A stretch of 64,000 nt of DNA. It comes from Vibrio diazotrophicus. GTDB taxonomy: Bacteria > Pseudomonadota > Gammaproteobacteria > Enterobacterales > Vibrionaceae. Both the position numbers and the translations under genes were made by a program. The notes below the pieces were generated by a model, which saw only the letters and a program-made list of their open reading frames with translations, was not told the origin of the DNA and ran no database searches. Within the stretch, counting starts at the first letter, position 1; each line of letters begins with the position of its first letter. This document shows, one piece after another, positions 34,569 through 42,749 of this stretch. The stretch is from contig NZ_CP151842.1 of the NCBI RefSeq assembly GCF_038452265.1, positions 2,046,001 to 2,110,000 on the forward strand, in the 5' to 3' direction.

Positions 34569-35294
34569 TTAAGACCGAAACAGCAGACCAGTCACTGCGT
34601 GCTGCCATGAGTAAGGTAATGACCCCAGTATTCTTAAAATCCAGGTAAATCGTTTGGGGAAATAAATGTTAGCCTGCCCCTTATCTAAACCTTTCTGAAT
34701 CGCTTCTGATGCTTGTTCAACGCTGATGAGCATGGGCATAGAAAAGGTATTTTTCGCGGTTAGCGGCGTATCAACGAAACCAGGGAAAATTGTAGATACT
34801 TCGACTCCTCGGTCGCGCCAATCCAAGCGTAATGAGCGAGCTATGTATCCGACTGCAGCTTTGGATGCACCATAGGCTTCCGCTCGCGGTAGCGCCAGCT
34901 CACTGGCGATTGAACTCACCACCGCCACTCTGTGCCCTGAAACTAAATGAGGCTCTATCGCTTCAATAATATTAGTCAAACCGAACACATTGGTTTGAAA
35001 CACTCGCTCAACCAGTTTCGAATCCATTTCTCCATTATCGATATACTCACAATTGCCCGCATTAAGAAGCCAAAGGTCTGGAGTCAACGATAAACTGCGC
35101 AGCGCATTGAAGGTCTGCACTCGATCCGTAATATCAAACTCGCAAGTCTCAATATTTGAATACGCTTCATCTAGCTTAGCCAAAGATTCTTTATTTCTCC
35201 CACAAGCGATAACTTGCCAGCCTCGTTTGGCATAATCCAAGGCCAATTGCTGCCCAATGCCAGATGTTGCTCCGGTAATCAGTACTGCACTCAT
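34569..35294 (-). CDS. Short-chain dehydrogenase/reductase
   Basis: The 241-residue classical SDR has the cofactor motif GATSGIGQQLALDYA, the NAG strand (LLNAGN), a catalytic Ser in VVSSIASEL and the YGASKAA Tyr-Lys pair. An uncharged/basic residue after the second strand (GRN) favours NADP(H). The substrate is unknown; it belongs to the lipid-modification operon and its ATG overlaps the upstream stop. Confidence 0.93.
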   Translation of the reverse strand: MSAVLITGATSGIGQQLALDYAKRGWQVIACGRNKESLAKLDEAYSNIETCEFDITDRVQTFNALRSLSLTPDLWLLNAGNCEYIDNGEMDSKLVERVFQTNVFGLTNIIEAIEPHLVSGHRVAVVSSIASELALPRAEAYGASKAAVGYIARSLRLDWRDRGVEVSTIFPGFVDTPLTAKNTFSMPMLISVEQASEAIQKGLDKGQANIYFPKRFTWILRILGSLPYSWQHAVTGLLFRS

Positions 35295-35710
35295 TGGCCC
35301 AGCCTCCGCTTAATACTTCTAATAATTCCACCAAGTAAAGGGATGTGCTCGTAAAGCATTTCGCCCAGATCAAAGTAATCTCGGTGGGATATAACCTTGC
35401 CGTCGGCAAACTTAAGGTGGCTCATACCTTTAACATCAATTGGATTGCCACCGGATAACTTGGGGTGCTGTAAATGCATGGTCCAAGTAATAAATCCGTT
35501 ATCATTGGACTGATGTTGTTCCGCAATTGAAAACTCACATCGCTCTACATTCTCATAAAGGTTAGCAAAGTAGCTTTGCAATGCTTCCAACCCTTCTATC
35601 CGATGCGCCGCGTCTTCAAATACCACGTGTTTGTGATACACCTCTGGCAGCAGATGCAAATTGTCTTTGTTGAGCTGCTGATAAAACTGGGCGATAACTT
35701 GGATATCCAT
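35291..35710 (-). CDS. SnoaL-like (NTF2-fold) protein
   Basis: The 139-residue protein fits the SnoaL/NTF2 fold: helical start (IAQFYQQLNKDNLHLLPEVY), VFEDAAHRIEGLEALQSYFANL, then WTMHLQ and MSHLKFADGKVISHRDYFD strands. Such proteins are small-molecule isomerases, hydratases or binding proteins. It is the first gene of the operon, directly behind the palindromic operator. Confidence 0.87.
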   Translation of the reverse strand: MDIQVIAQFYQQLNKDNLHLLPEVYHKHVVFEDAAHRIEGLEALQSYFANLYENVERCEFSIAEQHQSNDNGFITWTMHLQHPKLSGGNPIDVKGMSHLKFADGKVISHRDYFDLGEMLYEHIPLLGGIIRSIKRRLGQ

Positions 35711-35772
35711 ATTTGCTAAACCTGTACAAATTTATTTTCCGTATAAGTTAAGTGTTAGGATAGCGCACAAAG

Positions 35773-35806
35773 AAAAGTTGTACAAAAAAATATTTGTACA
35801 ACTTTT
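35773..35806. promoter_or_regulatory. Perfect 14-bp inverted repeat, candidate operator of the lipid operon
   Basis: AAAAGTTGTACAAA and its exact reverse complement are separated by six bases and lie 63-96 bp upstream of the first operon gene. A further TGTACA occurs at 35723-35728. TGTACA half-sites are reported for MerR-type LitR/PplR photo-responsive regulators, which control cfa/FAD/DUF1365 operons in other bacteria; that link is inference here, as no regulator gene is in the window. Confidence 0.7.
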
Positions 35807-35865
35807 TGTAAGAATTCTTTAGCAAGGATTTTGGGGTAGAGTAGAGTGCCAAATTGAAGGCACAA

Positions 35866-35891
35866 AAAAGCCAGCTCGGAAGCTGGCTTTT
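35866..35891 (-). terminator. htpX terminator
   Basis: An 11-bp stem AAAAGCCAGCT/AGCTGGCTTTT with a CGGA loop lies just after the htpX stop, with a T-run on the minus strand. Confidence 0.93.
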
Positions 35892-35896
35892 AAAGT

Positions 35897-36763
35897 TTAA
35901 GAGTTGCGTAATGCAGCAATACGTTTATCAAGCGGTGGATGGCTCATCAATAGCTCAGTCATCGTACGCTTGCCGTTGATACCGAATGCCATCATAGAAC
36001 CTTCCAATTGAGGTTCGTAGCTCATCTTCAAACGCTCTAATGCCGCAATCATCTTGTGCTTACCCACTAATTGAGCAGCGCCCGCATCAGCATGGAACTC
36101 ACGATGGCGGCTATACCACATGGTAATGAAGCTTGCTAGGAAGCCTAACACCAATTCAAGCACCATAGAAACACCGAAGTACACCATCATGTTGCTGCCC
36201 TGGCCTTCTTCGTCACTGTTACGAGAAGCAACAATGTTAGCAATAAATCGCGACAAGAAGATCACGAATGTGTTCACAACACCTTGCATCAAGGTCATGG
36301 TAACCATATCGCCGTTTGCAATGTGGCTAACTTCATGAGCAAGCACAGCTTCAGCTTCATCACGTGTCATGTTATGTAGCAAACCTGTAGAAACCGCCAC
36401 TAACGAATCATCACGTTTTGCACCAGTAGCAAATGCGTTCATGTCTGGAGAATCGTAAATAGCAACAGTAGGCATACCAATACCTGCTTGCTGCGACTGA
36501 CGCTTCACAGTTTCCAGCAGCCAGTGCTCCATTTCGTTACGTGGGTTTTCAATTACAACACCGCCCACTGAACTCAGAGCCATCCTCTTTGACATTAAGA
36601 GTGAAATAAATGAACCGCCGAAACCAAACACGGCTGCCATTACGAGCAATCCAGATAAACTACCCGGTTGCATCCCTGTAGTGGCATAAACAATATTCAA
36701 AACAACACTTAGCACCATTACGACGGCTAGGTTGGTTGCCAAGAATAACAATACTCGCTTCAT
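35897..36763 (-). CDS. htpX: Membrane protease HtpX
   Basis: The 288-residue protein has two N-terminal membrane segments (about 5-25 and 38-58), the zinc motif VLAHEVSHIANGD (HExxH) and further hydrophobic segments around 155-215, with the third ligand Glu in WYSRHREFHADAGA. It degrades misfolded inner-membrane proteins together with FtsH. It is single-gene. Confidence 0.97.
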   Translation of the reverse strand: MKRVLLFLATNLAVVMVLSVVLNIVYATTGMQPGSLSGLLVMAAVFGFGGSFISLLMSKRMALSSVGGVVIENPRNEMEHWLLETVKRQSQQAGIGMPTVAIYDSPDMNAFATGAKRDDSLVAVSTGLLHNMTRDEAEAVLAHEVSHIANGDMVTMTLMQGVVNTFVIFLSRFIANIVASRNSDEEGQGSNMMVYFGVSMVLELVLGFLASFITMWYSRHREFHADAGAAQLVGKHKMIAALERLKMSYEPQLEGSMMAFGINGKRTMTELLMSHPPLDKRIAALRNS

Positions 36764-36914
36764 TAATTATCTCCGTTGAGGAAAGCTGACTATTAACCCA
36801 AAGCCGGTGAAGTATTCCACACAAAGGCTTCAGGACTTTTCTAATACATAGTGTCTGCGATTTAAAAAACAAGGTTAAGTGTTAAATTGAAACATTTAAT
36901 GTCAATTATGTGGC

Positions 36915-36920
36915 TATAAT
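36915..36920 (+). promoter_or_regulatory. Candidate -10 box for the 57-codon gene
   Basis: An exact TATAAT stands 110 bp upstream of the small gene at 37030. No good -35 lies at the standard 17-bp spacing, so this is tentative. Confidence 0.35.
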
Positions 36921-37029
36921 GTAAACAGATCCGATCTCTGTAGAGTTAGACTTTTGTCGTATTGAGGCACAGGTCGAAAGAGATTAAATTCCGAGCAGTG
37001 AGAGAGACATCATAACGAAGGATATCATC

Positions 37030-37203
37030 ATGGCTGAAGCTCAAAGTTATAAAATGGCAATCGACCTACTCCGCTGCCATTTAGGCTTAACTGAAGAAGA
37101 AGCGAAGTTGCAACTGGGTATTGGTCAAGAACAATCTGTGCAACAACATATCGCTGAAACTCAACAAGCATTCGCTATGCTTGGTTTGAACAAAGAAGTG
37201 TAA
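37030..37203 (+). CDS. Small hypothetical protein, 57 residues
   Basis: An ATG with GAAGGAT 8-10 nt upstream opens a frame of 57 codons, starting M-A-E-A-Q-S-Y-K-M-A-I-D-L-L-R-C and ending N-K-E-V. It is followed 14 nt later by a strong terminator and preceded by a TATAAT, which together mark it as a genuine monocistronic gene. The protein is predicted fully helical and slightly acidic, with one Cys and a Gln-rich middle, and has no signal peptide. The DLLRCHLGLTEEEA segment resembles a short three-helix domain with an ANTAR-like flavour, but the similarity is too weak to assign. Function unknown. Confidence 0.8.
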   Translation: MAEAQSYKMAIDLLRCHLGLTEEEAKLQLGIGQEQSVQQHIAETQQAFAMLGLNKEV

Positions 37204-37217
37204 TCAAACAGATTTTA

Positions 37218-37246
37218 AAAAGGGCTGCATAATCTGCAGCCCTTTT
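37218..37246. terminator. Terminator between the 57-codon gene and bioD
   Basis: A perfect 12-bp stem AAAAGGGCTGCA/TGCAGCCCTTTT closes a TAATC loop, with A/T runs on both sides. It can serve the small gene (plus) and the bioBFCD operon (minus). Confidence 0.93.
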
Positions 37247-37294
37247 GTTTTGTCTGTCCCCAAGCTATCTCAGGATACTTGGTTTAGAACCCGA

Positions 37295-37987
37295 CTACGC
37301 GAGCTCCTTTTCCATTAAAGGTTCAAGATTGATGTACTTTCCAAGTTCAGTGCGTTTAGCGCTTGGAATATATGGGATTTCGCCAAGTTTCGGCGCACGG
37401 ATACGAGATTCCAACACCTCAATAATTTCAGCGTAGTGCTCGGTGCCCGGGTTAATACGGTTTGCTACCCACCCAACAATCGTCAAACCATCTGCTTCAA
37501 TACTTTCCGCCGTAAGCAGAGCGTGACTTAAACAGCCAAGTTTCACACCCACCACTAATACAACGGGTAGTTTCTCTTGTTTGACCCAAGACGATAAACA
37601 ATCTGTGTCAGAGACAGGCACTCGCCAGCCACCTGCACCTTCAATCAATACGGTATCCGCTTTTGTTTTCAGGTAAGCCAGTTTGTCACTCAATACCTTG
37701 TAATCAATTGTCAGATTCTCGTGTTTAGCTGCAATGTGTGGCGATGCAGGCAATTCTAGCGCATATGGATTGACGTCGTCATACGGCATTTCTTGTGTCG
37801 CTACTTTCATGAGATGAAGAGCGTCAGAGTTTCGTAAACCTTGCTCCGTTCTCTCACAACCCGCCGCTACTGGTTTATAGCCAATTGTTGTAAATCCCTT
37901 ATTGGCAATCGCTTGCAGTATCGCTTTTGAAGCCACTGTTTTACCAACATCGGTGTCCGTACCCGCAATAAATAATGCATTTATCAT
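37295..37987 (-). CDS. bioD: Dethiobiotin synthetase BioD
   Basis: Starting at ATG 37987 (overlapping the bioC stop as ATGA) the protein is 230 residues and opens with FIAGTDTDVGKTVASKAIL, the ATP-binding loop. LIEGAGGWRVP is the second conserved motif. It closes the ureido ring of dethiobiotin from DAPA, CO2 and ATP. It is the last gene of bioBFCD. Confidence 0.96.
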   Translation of the reverse strand: MINALFIAGTDTDVGKTVASKAILQAIANKGFTTIGYKPVAAGCERTEQGLRNSDALHLMKVATQEMPYDDVNPYALELPASPHIAAKHENLTIDYKVLSDKLAYLKTKADTVLIEGAGGWRVPVSDTDCLSSWVKQEKLPVVLVVGVKLGCLSHALLTAESIEADGLTIVGWVANRINPGTEHYAEIIEVLESRIRAPKLGEIPYIPSAKRTELGKYINLEPLMEKELA

Positions 37988-38787
37988 CGATAAATTACCC
38001 CTAAACAAACCTGATACGTTGCAGGTAAAGAACCTTGCTGACTTCGAAATCGTTCATAGGCCCGCTCTACTTGAATCAGTGCCCGTCTTCCCGTCAACCC
38101 CTGAGATCTTGAATGGATATGGTTCGCCCCGATGCCCTTTAGATCGCGCATAAGCTCAAAAGCGCTGTCATACCAAACAATCATCTCGGCCAAGTTTAAG
38201 TGATGCTTAGGAATCTCGGCTTGCGCTAACGCAACTTTTACCTGATTGAAAGAGATGAACTCATTAACATGTTGATGAGAATCAATTTTCCGCCATGACT
38301 GCTTAAGCTCAGCCAAGGAGCCATCAAGCAACGTAGAAAAGTAACCACGACCTAATGGTTTGAGTACTCGTCGTATTTCCGCCAGAGGCGTAGATAAATC
38401 ATCACACCACTGAAGAGCCAGACTTGAAAAAACAATATCAAACTCGCCAGAAGGAAAAGGCAGTTCTTCCGCATCGGCATGAACATACGTGACCGAATCC
38501 TCACCACAACGCTCTCTCGCCTGCTCAAGCATAGCCGGAGAGAGATCGGCGCACACCACATTCGCCCCTAGCTGCTTAAGTTGTTGTGAAAAGTAACCCG
38601 TCCCGCAGCCCAAATCGAGAACCCGAAGCCCAGATAAATCTGCGGGTAGCTGCTTTAATAAGCGATGACCAACATCGCGCTGAAATGCCGCGTGTTTATC
38701 ATAGGTCGCGGCGGCTTTGCTAAAGGCGCTTGAAATAGCAGATTTATCTTTGCTTTCAATCTCTGAGTGTAAGGCAAGTTCACTCAT
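37984..38787 (-). CDS. bioC: Malonyl-ACP O-methyltransferase BioC
   Basis: ATG 38787 overlaps the bioF stop (ATGA) and gives 267 residues. The SAM site is VLDLGCGTGYFSQQL, followed by LSPAMLEQAR and FSSLALQWCDD, all typical of BioC. It methylates malonyl-ACP so that the fatty-acid machinery can make the pimelate moiety. A matching BioH would lie elsewhere. Confidence 0.95.
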   Translation of the reverse strand: MSELALHSEIESKDKSAISSAFSKAAATYDKHAAFQRDVGHRLLKQLPADLSGLRVLDLGCGTGYFSQQLKQLGANVVCADLSPAMLEQARERCGEDSVTYVHADAEELPFPSGEFDIVFSSLALQWCDDLSTPLAEIRRVLKPLGRGYFSTLLDGSLAELKQSWRKIDSHQHVNEFISFNQVKVALAQAEIPKHHLNLAEMIVWYDSAFELMRDLKGIGANHIHSRSQGLTGRRALIQVERAYERFRSQQGSLPATYQVCLGVIYR

Positions 38788-39938
38788 TTGTTTGACTCCA
38801 TACACTGAGATAAAGCGTTGGCTAACGCCGTGATATCTTCGATACTGTGATTGGCCGTCAGCGTGATACGTAATCGAGCTGAGCCTTCAGGAACCGTTGG
38901 CGGGCGAATAGCTGTCATCCAAAAGCCCTTATCTTTAAGTTGTCGCGCAACGTTAAGTGCCTGTTGAGATTTACCCAAAATAAAAGGTTTGATCGGTGTA
39001 GATGTCGCGACATAGTCGTCAGCTGACTGCAATAGTTCATCATAAACCTGAGACAGCTCATGAAGCTTTTCGCGTCGCCAATGCTGAGTCTGAATCATGC
39101 CAACGGCGTGAGTAATGGCATAAGCCTGCGCTGGAGGGATAGCTGTCGAATAAACATGATGTCGTGCGAACTGAGTCAGATAGTTCCCCATTTCTTCACT
39201 ACACAGAATAGCCGCGCCCGAGAGTCCAAATGCTTTGCCGAACGTCACTACCAGTATCTCGGGATGAATACCCGCCGCATTGCAACTACCGGCTCCATCT
39301 TCGCCTAAAACGCCCACACCATGAGCATCATCGACCATCAACCAAGCATTGTTTCGTGTTAGTTGATGAATTTCTTTCAATGGAGAGCTGTCGCCATCCA
39401 TACTAAAGACGCCTTCCGTCACCACCAACGCATTTTGGTCACCAGAGAGCAGTTGAGATAGGTGTTGGAGATCGTTGTGCTTAAAGCGCTTCATTGCTGC
39501 TTGGCAAAGCATCCCAGCTTCCATTAATGAAGCATGATTTAGCTTATCTTGTAGTAGCAGATCTTCTTTGTGCATCAGAGTAAAAAGCAACGCCTGATTA
39601 GCACTGAAGCCAGAACCAAACAATACTGCTCGATCAAAGCCCAGCCACTCACATAGCGAGCTCTCCAAACTGGCATGCGCTGCTGAGAACCCTGTCACCA
39701 GAGGAGAAGCACCACTTCCTGCGCCATAAATATCCAGTCCGACTTGCCACGCACTCGTCAACGCTTTATCACTGGCAAGCCCCAGATAGTCATTGCTGGA
39801 GAAGTTGATAAACTCAGTGTCACCACACTGAGTTGAGACCTGATTTCCGCCTTCTAGCACCTGAAGCGAGCGAGTTAAACCGAGATTTTCCCGTTCGAGC
39901 AATGCCCCTTGAACGCGAGATCTAAACTGTTGCGTCAT
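38784..39938 (-). CDS. bioF: 8-amino-7-oxononanoate synthase BioF
   Basis: ATG 39938 is preferred over a TTG at 39971 and gives 384 residues. The PLP lysine is in TFGKAFGLSGAAI, with VDDAHGVGVLG and FSSNDYLGLA as further family motifs. It condenses pimeloyl-ACP with alanine. It overlaps bioB by 17 nt. Confidence 0.97.
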   Translation of the reverse strand: MTQQFRSRVQGALLERENLGLTRSLQVLEGGNQVSTQCGDTEFINFSSNDYLGLASDKALTSAWQVGLDIYGAGSGASPLVTGFSAAHASLESSLCEWLGFDRAVLFGSGFSANQALLFTLMHKEDLLLQDKLNHASLMEAGMLCQAAMKRFKHNDLQHLSQLLSGDQNALVVTEGVFSMDGDSSPLKEIHQLTRNNAWLMVDDAHGVGVLGEDGAGSCNAAGIHPEILVVTFGKAFGLSGAAILCSEEMGNYLTQFARHHVYSTAIPPAQAYAITHAVGMIQTQHWRREKLHELSQVYDELLQSADDYVATSTPIKPFILGKSQQALNVARQLKDKGFWMTAIRPPTVPEGSARLRITLTANHSIEDITALANALSQCMESNK

Positions 39939-40974
39939 AGAATAAATCGTCTGCAGTTGGACGAGAGGCAACGCGTTCTACTACGCGATCAAGAAGCTCA
40001 TTCTCAGCGATTTCATCCGGTTTCTGCGCTACTTGCTGGCTGTTAATTCCAAGCTTTTTAAACAACAACATATCGCTGTCTTCTGCTGGGTTTGGTGTGG
40101 TTAATAACTTGCAACCGTAGAAGATTGAGTTTGCGCCCGCCATAAAACACAGCGCCTGCATCTGCTCGTTCATTTTTTCGCGCCCTGCCGATAAACGCAC
40201 CGCAGACTTAGGCATCATGATGCGAGCGACCGCGATCAAACGAATAAAGTCAAACGGTTCAACATCTTCAACCTCTTCCAGCGGCGTACCTTTTACTTTC
40301 ACCAGCATGTTAATTGGCACACTTTCAGGGTGAACCGATAAGTTAGCCAGTTCAACAAGCAAACCCGCGCGGTCGTTTGTGCTTTCGCCCATACCAATAA
40401 TGCCACCGGAGCAGATTTTCATCCCTGCTTCGCGCACGTGAGAGAGCGTATCTAATCGATCCTGATAAGTACGGGTTGTTATGATGTTTCCGTAATATTC
40501 AGGTGAGGTATCAAGGTTGTGGTTGTAATAATCCAAGCCAGCTTCAGCCAGTTCACTCGCTTGTTCTGCATTCAACATTCCCAGCGTCATACAGGTCTCC
40601 AGACCCATATTTTTCACACCTGAAATCATCTCTTTAAGATATGGCATATCTCTACTTTTCGGGTTTTTCCACGCGGCACCCATACAGAAACGTGTTGAAC
40701 CTGAATTTTTCGCTTTCTGCGCGGCATCAAGTACTCGCTCAACTTCCATTAAGCGTTCTTTCTCCACATCGGTACGATAATGCGCGCTTTGAGGACAATA
40801 TTTGCAGTCTTCAGGGCAAGCGCCGGTTTTGATCGACAACAAGGTACTCACTTGAACATGGTTGTGAGGCTGGTACTGACGATGAACCAACTGAGCTTCG
40901 AAAAGCAGATCCATAAAAGGTTTTTCAAGCAGTGTTTTTACTTCAGACACTGTCCAGTTGTGACGAATTTCCAC
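39922..40974 (-). CDS. bioB: Biotin synthase BioB
   Basis: The 350-residue radical SAM enzyme has the cluster motif GACPEDCKYCPQS (CxxxCxxC) and CSGGIIGMGES. It inserts sulfur into dethiobiotin. The start is a GTG at 40974 with AAGGAT 6 nt upstream. It is first in bioBFCD, divergent from bioA. Confidence 0.98.
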   Translation of the reverse strand: MEIRHNWTVSEVKTLLEKPFMDLLFEAQLVHRQYQPHNHVQVSTLLSIKTGACPEDCKYCPQSAHYRTDVEKERLMEVERVLDAAQKAKNSGSTRFCMGAAWKNPKSRDMPYLKEMISGVKNMGLETCMTLGMLNAEQASELAEAGLDYYNHNLDTSPEYYGNIITTRTYQDRLDTLSHVREAGMKICSGGIIGMGESTNDRAGLLVELANLSVHPESVPINMLVKVKGTPLEEVEDVEPFDFIRLIAVARIMMPKSAVRLSAGREKMNEQMQALCFMAGANSIFYGCKLLTTPNPAEDSDMLLFKKLGINSQQVAQKPDEIAENELLDRVVERVASRPTADDLFYDATV

Positions 40975-41104
40975 GTGTAATCCTTATTGATAATTATTGT
41001 TCTGTGCCTTTCTCACTGAGGGCTCTTATCTCGCTTAACTCGCCGATCAAAAACCGAACGCTTCTAGGCATTTATGCTTGGTTAGTCTAACGACACGCGA
41101 TAAA

Positions 41105-41137
41105 CTGTCAACACAATAGATCTAACAAGGTTTACAT
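41105..41137. promoter_or_regulatory. BirA operator between bioB and bioA
   Basis: CTGTCAACA, 15 bases, then GGTTTACAT fits the BirA palindrome TTGTAAACC-N15-GGTTTACAA with a good right half and a weaker left half. It lies in the 200-bp divergent bioB/bioA interval, exactly where the BirA-biotinyl-AMP repressor acts on both promoters in other gammaproteobacteria. Confidence 0.85.
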
Positions 41138-41174
41138 TAGGTTGTTTTTTAATCATTTTAATTGTGAGTTTAGA

Positions 41175-42464
41175 ATGGACTTAACCTTTGATCGCCAGCA
41201 TATATGGCATCCTTACACTTCAACCCTGGCACCTCTGACCTGCTACCCCGTGACACATGCAGAAGGTGTTCATCTCTATTTAGAGCAAGGAGATCAGCTG
41301 GTTGATGGCATGTCTTCCTGGTGGTCAGCGATACACGGTTACAACCACCCTCTGCTCAATCAGGCGGCGCATCAGCAGATCGATAAGATGTCTCATGTGA
41401 TGTTTGGCGGGATAACCCACCAGCCAGCAATTGATGTGTGTAAAAAACTCCTTTCACTTGCTCCAAGTAATTTGCAGCAAGTATTTCTGGCAGATTCTGG
41501 ATCTGTTGCTGTGGAAGTCAGCCTGAAAATGGCGTTGCAGTATTGGCACGCCAAAGGGGAAAGCCGCTCAAAATTCCTGACACTACGCCACGGATATCAT
41601 GGTGATACCTTTGCTGCGATGTCGGTGACTGACCCTGACAACTCCATGCACAGCCTTTATAAAGGCTTTCTTCCTGAGCACATCTTCGCAAATTCACCAC
41701 AAGGCAACTTTTGGCAAGAGTGGGATGAGTCCGATATTGAAGATTTTCGTCATAAGCTGATCCAACATCACCAGCAAATAGCCGCTGTGATACTTGAACC
41801 AATCGTGCAAGGTGCCGGCGGGATGCGTATCTATCACCCAGAATTTTTGCGCCAAGTTCGACAGCTTTGTGATGAATTCAACCTGCTGTTGATATTGGAT
41901 GAAATCGCGACCGGATTTGGCAGAACGGGCAAATTGTTTGCCTGTGAACACGCCGATGTACAGCCAGACATTCTCTGTGTAGGCAAAGCATTAACTGGTG
42001 GCTATATGACTCTTTCTGCCACTCTGACCACGCAAAAAGTTGCCGATACGGTTTGTGGCGGTGAAGCAGGTTGCTTTATGCATGGCCCAACGTTTATGGG
42101 TAACCCGCTCGCTTGCGCTGTAGCTTCAGCCAGCTTAGACATCATTGCCACGGAACAATGGCAAAAGCAGGTTAAACAGATTGAGGCTTTCTTTGCCGAG
42201 GAACTGGTGCAGTTTGAGTCGTACTCTGAAGTGAAACAGGTTCGCTATTTAGGCGCTATAGGAGTTATTGAAACCCATCATCCTGTCCACATGGAGAATA
42301 TTCAGGCTCTGTTTGTTGAGATTGGTGTATGGATTCGTCCATTTGGCCGCTTGATTTACATTATGCCACCATACATTAGCCAGCCTGAACACCTGCACAA
42401 ACTGCTTAACGCCATTAAAGCAGCATTGCTGGAGCCAGCCTGTTTTACCCGAAATGAGAATTAA
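41175..42464 (+). CDS. bioA: Adenosylmethionine-8-amino-7-oxononanoate aminotransferase BioA
   Basis: The ATG at 41175 gives 429 residues starting MDLTFDRQHIWHPY, the BioA N-terminus; an upstream TTG at 41142 is less likely. The PLP lysine is in GKALTGGYM and the SAM-binding aromatic region in SSWWSAIHGYNHP. It converts KAPA to DAPA using SAM as amino donor. Single gene, divergent from bioBFCD. Confidence 0.97.
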   Translation: MDLTFDRQHIWHPYTSTLAPLTCYPVTHAEGVHLYLEQGDQLVDGMSSWWSAIHGYNHPLLNQAAHQQIDKMSHVMFGGITHQPAIDVCKKLLSLAPSNLQQVFLADSGSVAVEVSLKMALQYWHAKGESRSKFLTLRHGYHGDTFAAMSVTDPDNSMHSLYKGFLPEHIFANSPQGNFWQEWDESDIEDFRHKLIQHHQQIAAVILEPIVQGAGGMRIYHPEFLRQVRQLCDEFNLLLILDEIATGFGRTGKLFACEHADVQPDILCVGKALTGGYMTLSATLTTQKVADTVCGGEAGCFMHGPTFMGNPLACAVASASLDIIATEQWQKQVKQIEAFFAEELVQFESYSEVKQVRYLGAIGVIETHHPVHMENIQALFVEIGVWIRPFGRLIYIMPPYISQPEHLHKLLNAIKAALLEPACFTRNEN

Positions 42465-42749
42465 ACTTTCCAAATTGGCAAGTACGGTTTTCCTGACGAA
42501 ATTGCAAAACTGAACATTATCGGACATTTCTAACCCCTCCTTTTCTTTAATATTGCCCCAAAGCGAATTGTAACTTTCTATTACAAACTCGATTCGCGAA
42601 AACAATAAAAAGCAAAAGCTTCTGACTTAGCGTTGAACGACTCATCGCTAAGACGGAAGTTAACCCCGTTGTCTATTCAAAACAGGCTCATCCAATGACA
42701 GCAAAAAGCTGCGTTAAGAGAATAACCATCAAACCTACAGGTCCTAATA

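Noticed and set aside
35710..35894. Photolyase or MerR-type regulator gene expected with the cfa operon
   Set aside because: The interval between the operon and htpX contains only the operator, promoter region and a terminator; no coding sequence fits.
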